64,000 nt of DNA. Source: Actinomadura alba (GTDB taxonomy: Bacteria; Actinomycetota; Actinomycetes; Streptosporangiales; Streptosporangiaceae). Below, piece by piece: positions 17,888 through 26,699 of the stretch. The notes below the pieces were generated by a model. The model searched no databases and was not told the origin of the DNA. It worked only from the letters and a program-made list of their open reading frames with translations. The number at the start of each line of letters is the position of its first letter. Position 1 is the first letter of the stretch. Position numbers and translations under genes: made by a program. The DNA is taken from assembly GCF_014323705.1 (NCBI RefSeq), contig NZ_JABVEC010000013.1:62001-126000 (forward strand), in the 5' to 3' direction.

Positions 17888-20116
17888 ATGGAGGCACTGC
17901 GTCCCGGCGATCCGGAGAAGATCGGTGGATACGAGTGCGTCGGCCGCCTCGGGGCCGGTGGGATGGGGGAGGTGTTCCTCGCCCGGGCCGGCGACGGTGG
18001 GCTGGTGGCGCTGAAACTCATCCACGCCGACCTCGCCGAGGATGCGGCCTTCCGCGCCCGTTTCGCTCGGGAGGCCGCAGCGGTGCGCCGGGTGAGCGGT
18101 CCGTACACCGCGCCGTTGCTGGACAGCGGTGACGTTCCCCGGCCCTGGCTGGCCACCGCCTATCTTCCGGGGCTGTCGCTCGAGCAGGCCGTCACGCGGC
18201 ACGGCCCGCTGAGCGTCGAGGCCACGCGCAGGCTCGGGGCCGCGCTCGCCGAGGCTTTGGGCGCGATCCACCGGGCGGGCGTCGTCCATCGAGATCTGAA
18301 GCCCGCGAACATCCTGCTGACCGCCGACGGACCGCGCGTGGTGGATTTCGGCATCGCGGGAGGCCCGGACTTCAGCACCGGCGACGGGACCGCCGGACGG
18401 CCCGTCGGCACACCCGCGTACATGGCACCCGAGCAGCTCACCGGCGGATCGGTCACCCCCGCCGCCGACGTCTTCGCGCTCGGCGGGGTCCTGGTGTTCT
18501 GCCGTACCGGGTCGCCGCCTTTCGGGACGGCGCCGCCGCCCAAGCCACTCGACCGAGTCGTGCGGGGCCGTCCCGTCCTGGACGACGCCGACGACGCGGG
18601 CCTCCGCGAGGTGGTCGCCGCCTGCCTGGCCGAGGGTTCCGCACGACGGCCCAGCACGGAACAACTGGTCACCATGCTGTCCCCGGGAGCCACGGGCACG
18701 GGCTGGCTGCCCGGGCCGATGGCCCACGAGATCGCCGACCAGGCCACGTCGATACCACCCTCGACCCAAGGCCCACGTCCCCGTCGTCGCGTGCTCCTGC
18801 GGATCTCCGGGGTGGGCGCGGCGGCTCTCGCGGGCATGGGGGTGGTTCGCGCACTCGGGGGCGCGGCGCCTCCGGCGGCGTCCGTGCTGTGGGCCGCCCG
18901 CGCCACGGTGGTGACCGGCTACGAATTCGGGCCCGCACTTCCCGGCCGGCTGTTCCTCCTCGACCGAACCGTCGTCACACGCTCGGGCGGCGCGCGCCTG
19001 GACCTGTGCTGCCTGGACACCACGACGGGACGCTACCGATGGCGTCGTCCTCTCACTCCGTTCGAGCGAGAGCGGGGCGAGGTGGTCGCCGGTCCCGGAG
19101 GCGTCTGGGTGCGCAGCAACCGTGAACTGCACGCGATCGACCCTGATTCCGGCACGGTGCGGTGGTCGCAGCGACGCGCGTTCCCGGGACTGGTGCCTGC
19201 GGCGGCCTACGGCGAGAACCTCGTGTACGACGTCGGTCCCTTCGCGGTTTCCGATGGCGCCGGCAGCGTGTACGCGCATGAGCCTCGCACAGGCCGGGTG
19301 GTCTGGGAGCGCCGGATCGACGGCAGGCCCGTGGGCACTCTCGTCGTCGCAAGGGGCGTCCTCTACGTCATCAGTGCTTCGGCGCGGGGACGGTGGGAAC
19401 GTGTGCACGCACTTGACGCCGCCACCGGTGCCGTGCGCTGGGTGTCCGGCCTCGCCGACGAAGACGTGGTCAGTGCGCCGCCGTTCGCACCCCGCTACAC
19501 CGACGCGACGCTGTCCGTCGCCGATGACACCGTCTACGTCTCCGTCGAAGGCCGTCATGTTCACGCCTTGGACGCCCGCACCGGCTCGGCCCGCTGGCGG
19601 GTTCGTCCACAGTTGAACGTCGACGCCGTGTTGGGGCTGCCCTATCCGAGCGCGGCCCTTCCCGTGGCCGCCGGGAACAGGCTGTTCTTGGGCACCGGAG
19701 ACGGGGTGCTGCGCGCCTTCGACACCCGTGACGGGCGCCGGCGGTGGGCCGTCGACACAGGTGTGCCGCCCGCCCCCGTGGGGGTCTTCCGCCGCCGTTT
19801 CACTCCGGTCGTCGGTCACGGGCTGGTCTTCGTCCGCGGTGCCGACAGCGTCCGCGCCCTGCGGGCCGAAGACGGTGACGTGCGCTGGGAGCTCAGGACC
19901 GATCCCTCCGCGGGCGAGCCCGTCCTGGCCGGCGGAACGCTGCACGTCCCCGGCAAGTGGGAGGTCACGTCGCACGATCCGGTCAGCGGCCGGGTCGTGC
20001 AGCGGCTCGATCTGCGGGACCACCACCGTTCTCCGACCGCCGTGCTCGCCGGCCGGGACGCTCTGTACGTTCTCGCCGGGGTGGATGCCGTCATCGCCGT
20101 CGGCCTGCCGGGATAA
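17888..20116 (+). CDS. Ser/Thr protein kinase with extracytoplasmic PQQ-like beta-propeller
   Basis: 742 aa, a paralogue of the kinase at 14470. Glycine loop GAGGMGEVFLA, Lys43 in VALKLI, HRDLKPAN (Asp136) and DFG (Asp153) are intact, so it should be active. A juxtamembrane Pro/Arg-rich linker and a transmembrane segment (ISGVGAAALAGMGVV, about 305-325) precede the propeller. It starts 2 nt after the previous stop and is probably co-transcribed. Together the three genes look like a duplicated sensor-kinase array. Confidence 0.85.
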   Translation: MEALRPGDPEKIGGYECVGRLGAGGMGEVFLARAGDGGLVALKLIHADLAEDAAFRARFAREAAAVRRVSGPYTAPLLDSGDVPRPWLATAYLPGLSLEQAVTRHGPLSVEATRRLGAALAEALGAIHRAGVVHRDLKPANILLTADGPRVVDFGIAGGPDFSTGDGTAGRPVGTPAYMAPEQLTGGSVTPAADVFALGGVLVFCRTGSPPFGTAPPPKPLDRVVRGRPVLDDADDAGLREVVAACLAEGSARRPSTEQLVTMLSPGATGTGWLPGPMAHEIADQATSIPPSTQGPRPRRRVLLRISGVGAAALAGMGVVRALGGAAPPAASVLWAARATVVTGYEFGPALPGRLFLLDRTVVTRSGGARLDLCCLDTTTGRYRWRRPLTPFERERGEVVAGPGGVWVRSNRELHAIDPDSGTVRWSQRRAFPGLVPAAAYGENLVYDVGPFAVSDGAGSVYAHEPRTGRVVWERRIDGRPVGTLVVARGVLYVISASARGRWERVHALDAATGAVRWVSGLADEDVVSAPPFAPRYTDATLSVADDTVYVSVEGRHVHALDARTGSARWRVRPQLNVDAVLGLPYPSAALPVAAGNRLFLGTGDGVLRAFDTRDGRRRWAVDTGVPPAPVGVFRRRFTPVVGHGLVFVRGADSVRALRAEDGDVRWELRTDPSAGEPVLAGGTLHVPGKWEVTSHDPVSGRVVQRLDLRDHHRSPTAVLAGRDALYVLAGVDAVIAVGLPG

Positions 20117-20126
20117 GGGAGAGATG

Positions 20127-20141
20127 AGGGGCGCAGCCCCT
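20127..20141. terminator. Short hairpin after the kinase array
   Basis: AGGGGC and GCCCCT pair around a 3-nt loop 10 nt after the kinase stop. A 6-bp stem is weak, so this is a candidate only. Confidence 0.35.
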
Positions 20142-20264
20142 GGACTCAGTCAACCAGCCAGACCGGCACGTTGAGAGCTCGGAACCGCGCCGGTGCCTGA
20201 GGTTTCCGAGCCGAGAGGCGCTCAACCATCCCGGTGGTGTCTCCATCTTCGAGTTTCCGCGGGC

Positions 20265-20690
20265 TCAGGGCGCGGAGTCTGATGCTGGTGGCAGCGCGAA
20301 TGGATCGTCGGGTAGGAAGCAGCCATAGTCCTGCAACGGTTGTGGTTCGTCGAGCACTATCTGTTGCAGCCGACCGGCGGGCGACAGGCCATCGGATCTG
20401 TCGGAGATGCGCACTCCTGGCGGAGGTGCGCCAGAACCGACCTCAGGATCCGTCATCGCAGCGCCGACGTGGTCCATGGCGAGCTGTCCGTCGCGGTCCA
20501 GCAGTGCGTGGACGGCGTCGGTGACGTCAGTGAGGGCATCGGCGGCTTGGGCCTCGGTGAGTTCCGGGTTGAGGTCGCGCAGCGCTTGGCGCGCGGCCGT
20601 CAGAAACCTGTCCGGATCCACGATCACGACATCGCGTCGGGTTCGGACGCTGATCGTCATACCTGCCGTCGCAACCACCGCGTCTGCCAT
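20265..20690 (-). CDS. Conserved hypothetical protein
   Basis: About 141 aa from ATG 20690. The N-terminus reads RRDVVIVDPDRFLTAARQAL, followed by a helical stretch (LTEAQAADALTDVTDAVHAL) and an unstructured C-terminus. No signal peptide, membrane segment or recognised domain. Several in-frame starts exist (20768, 20714, 20690, 20660), none with a clear ribosome binding site. Convergent with the kinase operon. Confidence 0.5.
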   Translation of the reverse strand: MADAVVATAGMTISVRTRRDVVIVDPDRFLTAARQALRDLNPELTEAQAADALTDVTDAVHALLDRDGQLAMDHVGAAMTDPEVGSGAPPPGVRISDRSDGLSPAGRLQQIVLDEPQPLQDYGCFLPDDPFALPPASDSAP

Positions 20691-20848
20691 GCGGCCAGGG
20701 TAGATGCTCGTCATCGCGATGTCGGGTGGCTCATACGCGCACCGAGACCGTACCTCTCCACCGGACATCCTGTACTCCGCGGAAGAGTCCGCAGCACGAG
20801 GGCCTGCCCACGTCGTGAGGCATGGTGCTGATCAGGGAGGATTGCCGG

Positions 20849-21439
20849 GTGAGTACGCCTCCCGCCGCATCCCGTCGCACCCTCGGCACCCACGTGGGTC
20901 TCCTGCTGGTCACGATCGCCGCACTGAGCGCCTGCTTCTCCGAGGCGAAACCGAAGGCCCTGGATCCCGTGCGATCGCCCACCACGAGCTCCACGCCCGG
21001 CTGTCCGGCGTCCGGCGTGGCCATCACGCCGGCACCGGTCGACGCCGCCATGGGCCTGCGGGCGATGAGGATCGACCTGCTCAACTGCGGGACCGCACCC
21101 TACACACTGCAGGGCTATCCGGCCGTTCGCGTACTCGACGCCGATCGCCGCCCACTCGACGTCACGGTCCTCGACGGGACGGCGAAGATCTCTCGTATCG
21201 AGCGGTTCGACGGCCCGCCGAAGCGGGTGACGGCCGCACCGGGTGGACATCTCGCGGCGGTGGTGGTGTGGCGCAACTCGGTGACGGACGTCGAGGTGTC
21301 GGCCGCGACCGGCCGGTACCTGGAGATCGCCCCCGCCGACGGGCGACCGGCGCAAACGGTGACGCCCGAGGGCGGCATCGATCTCGGCACCACCGGCCGG
21401 CTGGCGGTGAGCGCCTGGACCACACCACCGACCGGCTGA
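20849..21439 (+). CDS. DUF4232 lipoprotein
   Basis: 196 aa from GTG 20849, chosen for GGGAGGA at 7-nt spacing. A signal peptide with lipobox LSAC predicts a membrane-anchored extracellular protein. The mature part follows the DUF4232 pattern (GLRAMRIDLLNCGTAPYTLQGYP, W-R-N near the end), a common secreted beta-sandwich in actinomycetes of unknown function. Confidence 0.75.
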   Translation: MSTPPAASRRTLGTHVGLLLVTIAALSACFSEAKPKALDPVRSPTTSSTPGCPASGVAITPAPVDAAMGLRAMRIDLLNCGTAPYTLQGYPAVRVLDADRRPLDVTVLDGTAKISRIERFDGPPKRVTAAPGGHLAAVVVWRNSVTDVEVSAATGRYLEIAPADGRPAQTVTPEGGIDLGTTGRLAVSAWTTPPTG

Positions 21440-21513
21440 CCGGCAAGACGAGCCTCAGAGGCTGGAAAGACCAGTTGCTCGCCGCGCGGCGCCGAGAGGT
21501 GAGGCGAGGTGAT

Positions 21514-21963
21514 TCAGCTCGCCAGCTTCACGCCCAGCTGACATGCCTCGATGAAGGCGGCCCGGCCCGCAGGGAACTTGCCGCCCCCGTCGACACCCTC
21601 CTTGTAGGAAATGGAACAGAAGTTGGCAGGAAGGCCCTTTTCCCCGTAGACCGCAGCCATCCCCACCGCCAACTGGATCATTTCCGTGCGGGTGTACTTC
21701 TTGCCATCGGGATCAATCATGATCACTTGAGAACCGCTCACCTTGGGATCCGAGGTCGGCTTCGACGACGGGCTCGCGCTGGGGGACGGGGTGCCCGAAG
21801 ACGGTGAGGTCGGCGCCGCGCTGGTGGACCCCCCGTTCGCGGTCGGCGACGTGGCCGGTGGAGCCGAGGGTTCGGCGGCAATGCCGTCATCGTCGCAGGC
21901 TGCCGCTCCCAGCGACACGACCCCCAGGGAGACTGCGGCCAGCAGAGTTGCGATGTTCTTGAT
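21514..21963 (-). CDS. Small lipoprotein, apparently with a non-canonical start
   Basis: A Thr/Ser/Pro-rich linker follows a Cys in GAAAC and leads to a ~75-residue domain of unknown function. Reading upstream from the GTG at 21918 extends the frame through a hydrophobic segment (KNIATLLAAVSLG) to an ATC at 21961-21963. AAAAGGGG lies 6 nt before that codon, exactly where a lipoprotein start is expected, but no ATG/GTG/TTG occurs. Either ATC is used, the start codon is mutated, or translation begins at the weak inner GTG with half a signal peptide. Confidence 0.55.
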   Translation of the reverse strand: MKNIATLLAAVSLGVVSLGAAACDDDGIAAEPSAPPATSPTANGGSTSAAPTSPSSGTPSPSASPSSKPTSDPKVSGSQVIMIDPDGKKYTRTEMIQLAVGMAAVYGEKGLPANFCSISYKEGVDGGGKFPAGRAAFIEACQLGVKLAS

Positions 21964-22107
21964 GACTATCCCCTTTTCCCCACGCCCAGGAACTTGGCGG
22001 ACAGACCATAACAGAACGCGCCACTACAATGTCTTATATATGACCAGCTCTGGTCTCGCGTTCTCACGTCAATGCACGGCGTCCTCGTTATGGAACGTCA
22101 CGGGGGG

Positions 22108-22863
22108 ATGACGACGATGAACCACAACCTGACCACACCCGCCACAGGGGAGCCCGCCGACGGCGAGTGGATCGGCGGAGAGCCTTCGGTGCTGGTTTTC
22201 GATGTGAACGAAACGCTGATCGACTTCGAGTCGATGGACCCGCTCTTCGAGAAGATCTTCGGCGACGGGCGGGTCATGCGCGAATGGCTCGGCCATCTGT
22301 TCATGTACTCCATGACGATCACCCTGTCCGGCCTCTGGGAGAGCTACTTCACCCTCGGTCAGGGGCTGCTCAAGATGGTCGGTGACATCCACGGCGTGGA
22401 GGTCACCGACGCCGACATCGAGGAGATCCGGCAGGCGATGCTGACCATGCCCGCGCATCCGGACGTGGAGCCGGGCCTGAGCCGGCTCAAGGACGCGGGC
22501 TTTCGCATGGTGACGCTGACGAACTCGCCGTCCAACCCGCACGGGCCAAGCCCGCTGGAGCATGCCGGCCTCGCCCACTTCTTCGAGCGGCAGTTCACTG
22601 CCGAGACCGTCCGCGCCTACAAACCCGCCCCGCAGGCCTACCACCTGGTCGCCCAGGGCCTGGACGTGCCGCCGTCCACGTGCTTCATGGTCGCGGCACA
22701 CGTCTGGGACACGGTGGGCGCGCAGAGCGCCGGCTACACCGCCGGCCTCATCACCCGGCCCGGCAACGCTCCATTGCCCGTCCACTCCCTGCCGCAGCCC
22801 AACCTCGTCGCACTGGATCTCCCGGCCCTGGCCACCCAATTCATCCAGTTGTGGCGTTCGTGA
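22108..22863 (+). CDS. Haloacid dehalogenase, type II (HAD superfamily)
   Basis: 251 aa from ATG 22108 behind a GGGGGG stretch. HAD motifs: nucleophile Asp in VFDVNETL, motif II Thr/Ser in TLTNSPS, Lys in YKPAPQAY and the acidic motif VWDTVGAQSAG. Length and spacing fit L-2-haloacid dehalogenases, which hydrolyse 2-haloalkanoic acids to hydroxy acids; HAD substrates vary and this one is unproven. Cytoplasmic, single gene. Confidence 0.85.
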   Translation: MTTMNHNLTTPATGEPADGEWIGGEPSVLVFDVNETLIDFESMDPLFEKIFGDGRVMREWLGHLFMYSMTITLSGLWESYFTLGQGLLKMVGDIHGVEVTDADIEEIRQAMLTMPAHPDVEPGLSRLKDAGFRMVTLTNSPSNPHGPSPLEHAGLAHFFERQFTAETVRAYKPAPQAYHLVAQGLDVPPSTCFMVAAHVWDTVGAQSAGYTAGLITRPGNAPLPVHSLPQPNLVALDLPALATQFIQLWRS

Positions 22864-23044
22864 ACGGCGAGACGCATCTGACGGTGCGAGCGGTTCACTC
22901 CTGGGGTCGGCTCGAGGTAGCCGGATGCCCGGAGGGTGAAGAGTTCGGCGTAACGACCGGCGGCGGCCATCAACCGAGAGATTCGATGGGGTCGGCACGT
23001 CGATGTTCGTCATCCTGAATCGATTGACGCAGCAGGAGGAAACC

Positions 23045-23782
23045 ATGACTGTGCCCGCGTTCGATACCGATGGTGTGTTCGGCGAAGACTGGGTCTATTT
23101 CTTCGCCAAACTGCTCGATTCCAACAGTAATCACGAAGCCGACTTCATCTGGCGTCTTCTGGAGTTGGACCCCTGCATGGAGGTCCTCGATCTGGGCTGC
23201 GGATATGGCCGGATCGCCAATCAACTGGCCGAGCGTGGCTGCCGGGTGACCGGGCTGGACACGACATCGTCGTTCCTGGACCGGGCCCGGCGTGACGCCA
23301 CCACCCGAGGGGTCACGGTGACCTACGTCGAGGGCGACATGCGGGAGCTGCCGTGGACAGAACGGTTCGATCGGGTCGTCAGCTGGTTCACCTCGTTCGG
23401 CTACTTCGACGACGCCGACAATCGGCGGGTCCTCTCCGAGGTGGTCCGCGCATTCAAACCGGGCGGACGGTTCATGATCGAGATGATCAACCGTGACTGG
23501 ATGATGCGTCGGTTCCAGCACGCCAGCGTGGTCGAGCGGGACGGCGACCGCATCGTCGACCGACACCGGTGGGAACCGCTGACAGGCCGGCTCGTGACCG
23601 AACGGACCATGATCCGCAATGGCCACACGCGCGACGTGCAGTTCTTCGTGCGCATGTTCACTTTCACTGAACTACGAGACTGGCTGCTCGACGCGGGCTT
23701 CACCAAGGTCGACGGCTATGACGAAATCGGCGAGCAGCTGGGGCCGGAGAGCAATCGGATGATCGTGGTCGCCACTCGCTGA
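23045..23782 (+). CDS. Class I SAM-dependent methyltransferase
   Basis: 245 aa. SAM-binding motif I VLDLGCGYGR, motif II acidic residue in VTGLDTTSSFL and motif III-like FDRVVSWFTSFGYF are present. The small-molecule methyltransferase fold is clear; the substrate is unknown. ATG 23045 is chosen because AGGAGGAAA sits just upstream; the longer frame from 23003 has no such site. Confidence 0.85.
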   Translation: MTVPAFDTDGVFGEDWVYFFAKLLDSNSNHEADFIWRLLELDPCMEVLDLGCGYGRIANQLAERGCRVTGLDTTSSFLDRARRDATTRGVTVTYVEGDMRELPWTERFDRVVSWFTSFGYFDDADNRRVLSEVVRAFKPGGRFMIEMINRDWMMRRFQHASVVERDGDRIVDRHRWEPLTGRLVTERTMIRNGHTRDVQFFVRMFTFTELRDWLLDAGFTKVDGYDEIGEQLGPESNRMIVVATR

Positions 23783-24038
23783 CCGGTGCCGTTCGGGGCA
23801 CCAGAGCCGGGGCCGTCTCCACCGTACGCCCAGCACCTTCAGCGCGATGCTCGACCGGCTCGAGGCGGAGCGCAGCGCGCACGCGCTCACCGCCCAGGAT
23901 CGACGTGCTGGGGCTATCCGGGTCAGCGCTGTGGCGACTGGGATGAGTGTCTGTTTCGGCCGCGTGCACGGGCGTGCGGAAAACTTACCTCGACGTCACG
24001 CTCGATGCCTTCTGCCGCAATGAGGCATCCGCATCCTG

Positions 24039-24866
24039 GTGGCCATGCGATTCAAGATCCGACGCGGCGGTGCATCCGGCCGCAAAGGCCCCCACGTCCG
24101 TCCCGTGCCCTGGGGGTCGTGGCGGAGGGAGGCCATTGAATTAGGCGCGCTGTTCATGACGGCGGGCCTCGCCCATGTCTTCTCGGCTGAACTGGGCCAC
24201 CGCGAGTCCGGATCGGTGGTGTTGGTCGGCCTTGGTGGCGTTCTGTGCATCATCGTGGTCGTGCACATGTGGTGGGCGCACCAGCGGGAGCACCGTCGGC
24301 CGCACGCCCCTGGACCGCCGGAGGGGAACAAGACCACGTTCCGGTCGGCCCGGCTGTGGAGAGTACGCGCTCAGGTTCGCGAGACGCCCGGGCAACTGGC
24401 CGCGCTGGCCGCCGCCATCGCGGCCACCGGCGGCAACATCATGTCGCTGAACAGCCAGCCTGATGCAGACGGCACGGTTGACGAACTCTATGTTCAGATG
24501 CCGACGCCGGTTATGAAAGAGACCCTCGAAAGAGCGCTCACGTTGGCCGGTGGCCGCGCGGTCACCGTGGTCCGCGCCACCATGCACGAACTCGTTGATC
24601 CGATCACCCGTACGCTCCTGCTGGCATCCTCGGTCAAGGCCGAGCCCCACAGGCTGTCGGCCGCCCTTGCCACGATGCTCGACGCTGACCTGGTGTCCGC
24701 TGAGGACCGCCATCACGACGGCCGGGAGACATTGTCGCTGGTGTCCCCCGCGGGTGGACCGATCCGGCTGCACCGGCCGGGTATGCCATTCACCGCGAGC
24801 GAAACAGCACGGGCACTCGCGATGCTCGAGTTCGCCCGGCTTGTCGACGACCCGTCCCCGACCTGA
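24039..24866 (+). CDS. ACT-domain protein with N-terminal membrane segments
   Basis: 275 aa. Residues about 30-80 contain two hydrophobic segments (AIELGALFMTAGLAHVF and VLVGLGGVLCIIVVVHM). An ACT domain follows (VRAQVRETPGQLAALAAAIA then GGNIMSLNSQ), and a third, possibly second ACT-like, part spans 160-260. ACT domains bind amino acids or other small ligands. A membrane-tethered ACT protein without an enzyme domain is unusual. Start is GTG 24039 or ATG 24045; neither has a strong ribosome binding site. Confidence 0.65.
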   Translation: MAMRFKIRRGGASGRKGPHVRPVPWGSWRREAIELGALFMTAGLAHVFSAELGHRESGSVVLVGLGGVLCIIVVVHMWWAHQREHRRPHAPGPPEGNKTTFRSARLWRVRAQVRETPGQLAALAAAIAATGGNIMSLNSQPDADGTVDELYVQMPTPVMKETLERALTLAGGRAVTVVRATMHELVDPITRTLLLASSVKAEPHRLSAALATMLDADLVSAEDRHHDGRETLSLVSPAGGPIRLHRPGMPFTASETARALAMLEFARLVDDPSPT

Positions 24867-24889
24867 GCACCCTTCTGGCAGCAGCTTGA

Positions 24890-25438
24890 TCAGGCAGAGA
24901 CTTCAAAGATGAGTTCGAGGCCGTCCTCCTCGTCCCACTGCTCTCCGACCTCCACGAAGCCGAACCCGGAAATCGTGGCCAGGGACGCGGCGTTCTCGGG
25001 ACCGATCGTCACCCGCACGGTCCTTACTGAGGCTTCGGCAACGGCCCGATGCACCAACTCGGTCAGCATCGTTCTGGCGTACCCCAGACGACGGTAGTCG
25101 GGGGCCACGGAGTAACCGATCTCCACCATGCCCGCCTCGTCCGGCGGCCCGTGGAACCCGGCATACCCCACGACAGCTCCTTCCGGCTCGGCTACCACGG
25201 CCTGTGTAAGCCACCCCGCGCTACTCGGGTCCGAGCTCAGCTGATTGATCCGATACCGCCAGACCCATTTTGCCTTGTCGGTGATGAAGTACTCAGTGAG
25301 AGCAACCCCTGCTTCGGCACTGGCTCCAACGAGATCGTCCTCCAGCAAGGCGGTCATGGCCCTGCTCGACAACTCAACAAATCGCACTGACCTCAGGCTG
25401 GTGGGGGCAGGGGGCTGGGACTCGACCTCATCTGTCAC
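24890..25438 (-). CDS. GNAT family N-acetyltransferase
   Basis: 182 aa. The acetyl-CoA-binding motif A (IGYSVAPDYRRLGYARTML) and motif B (GPENAASLATISGFGFVEVG) are complete. It probably acetylates a small amine; the substrate is unknown. The GTG start at 25438 is the longest option, and an inner ATG at residue 28 would cut into the fold. Confidence 0.8.
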   Translation of the reverse strand: MTDEVESQPPAPTSLRSVRFVELSSRAMTALLEDDLVGASAEAGVALTEYFITDKAKWVWRYRINQLSSDPSSAGWLTQAVVAEPEGAVVGYAGFHGPPDEAGMVEIGYSVAPDYRRLGYARTMLTELVHRAVAEASVRTVRVTIGPENAASLATISGFGFVEVGEQWDEEDGLELIFEVSA

Positions 25439-25493
25439 AGTGCAAATGCTCGTGGAGCGCCTAGGACGTGTCCAATGGTTTTCGGAGTGGCCG

Positions 25494-25635
25494 ATGCCTG
25501 CCCGCGGACCTCCTCACCTGGTTGCGCGAGGTGGTGCCCGAACTGCCCGAGCCCGTTCTGCCGAACGGGCAGCCCGTGGCATCCGGGTCGATCGTCGAGC
25601 GCTACGGCTACAACGCGACCGGCACGGACCGCTGA
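25494..25635 (+). pseudogene. Short coding relic, C-terminal fragment
   Basis: One frame reads as a protein end (LPADLLTWLREVVPELPEP, then GQPVASGSIVERYGYNA to a stop at 25633) without a plausible start. The codon pattern is coding-like, but no family was recognised. It lies between a GNAT gene and a convergent lipoprotein gene. Confidence 0.3.
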
Positions 25636-25685
25636 GTACTACGGTCGCCTCTTCGAACAGATCCACCCTGCGCTCCCTGACCGCC

Positions 25686-26201
25686 TCAAGGCTCGCGATA
25701 GGGCGGCAGGCCGAGAGCCTTGCGCAGTGCCGTCGCTTCTCGTTTGCCGGATAGTTTCGCCGCTTTCAGCGCGGCTGTCTGGAACTGCGCCGGGCTGGTC
25801 GCCTTCGCGGTGGCGTTCCAGTACCGGCCGGCCTGCAGGGAGACTGCGATCAACGCCCTGACGTGCACGCGTGTCTCCGTCGGCCAGTGCGTGCCGCGCA
25901 GCGCCTGTATTTGCGTGGTGTTCGCCTTGACGATGCGTGCGGCCGAAAGCCGCAGGTCTGTCCACGGCCGATTGGCGTGGGCGGCGGTTTCGAAGCGTTC
26001 CAAGGCCGCGTTGTACGGTTCCACGATCCGCAGATAGCGCCTGGCCGCCTGAGCCTTCGTCAACGCGGCAGGTGCCGCCTGCGGGGCCGAAGGAGCCGCA
26101 CTGGCGGGCGGTGGGCCGGGGGTCGGCTGCGTGGCCGGAGTGGAGTCGAGGCAGCCAGAGCAGACGATCACCGTCGCCAGCACGGGCCATGGCAATTTCA
26201 T
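25686..26201 (-). CDS. Putative lipoprotein
   Basis: 171 aa. Signal peptide MKLPWPVLATVIVCSGC with a lipobox-like CSGC, then a Pro/Ala-rich linker and a helical domain of about 110 residues (YLRIVEPYNAALERFETAA...). Predicted to be membrane-anchored outside the cell. Function is unknown. Confidence 0.65.
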   Translation of the reverse strand: MKLPWPVLATVIVCSGCLDSTPATQPTPGPPPASAAPSAPQAAPAALTKAQAARRYLRIVEPYNAALERFETAAHANRPWTDLRLSAARIVKANTTQIQALRGTHWPTETRVHVRALIAVSLQAGRYWNATAKATSPAQFQTAALKAAKLSGKREATALRKALGLPPYREP

Positions 26202-26225
26202 GAGTCGTTTCCGTCCAGATCAGCT

Positions 26226-26699
26226 CTAGCGCTGATCGTTGTCGATGTGCCGAGCACCCCGCCGAGCGGGCGGGGTGCTCGACGGCCCCACCCACAGCGG
26301 TTCGGTGGCGCCGCGCAGCGGATGGTCAGAACGCAAGCCCACATCGGAACCCGCGTGGTTGGGGGCCTCGACCGGCTGCCATGGCGACCATGTTCCAGCG
26401 GCCGCACCGCGCGTACGGACCTGCACCGTCCCGTCGAGCCGCGTGCGTATGTCATCCCAGGAGACTCCGAGCATGCTGAACGGCTTTGTGCTCTTGGCCG
26501 GCAGACCCATGACCGGATGCTGGGCTCCTCCGGTCTGCTCCGCGCTGGACATCGTCTCCAGCGCGAGTGTGCGGACCTGGCCGGCGCCGGGCTCCGATCC
26601 AGGCGAGGCCGCCGGGGAGGGGCCGGCCAGTACGTAGACCACGGCTGCGGCTGAGACCAGCCCGGCCGTGGACAGCGCGACGATCACGCGCCTTTTCAT
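26226..26699 (-). pseudogene. Truncated N-acetylmuramoyl-L-alanine amidase (PGRP-type), N-terminal part only
   Basis: 157 codons from ATG 26699. A signal/anchor (IVALSTAGLVSAAAVVYVLAG) is followed by the stretch that precedes the amidase domain in actinomycete secreted PGRP amidases (SMLGVSWDD, GTVQVRTRGAAAG, WSPWQPVE, TEPLWVGPS). The catalytic amidase domain and its zinc ligands are absent. Immediately after WVGPS the frame runs into a terminator-like hairpin (26251-26281) and stops. A deletion has joined the 5' end to a terminator. GGAAGGAG abuts the ATG with almost no spacing. Confidence 0.6.
26251..26281 (-). terminator. Strong hairpin terminator, 13-bp stem
   Basis: CGAGCACCCCGCC pairs perfectly with GGCGGGGTGCTCG around a 5-nt loop. 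It sits inside the last codons of the truncated amidase frame, so it probably once followed the intact gene. Confidence 0.7.

Noticed and set aside
17438-20026. 862-aa minus-strand frame under the propeller kinases
   Set aside because: Antisense shadow; kinase motifs on the plus strand are complete.
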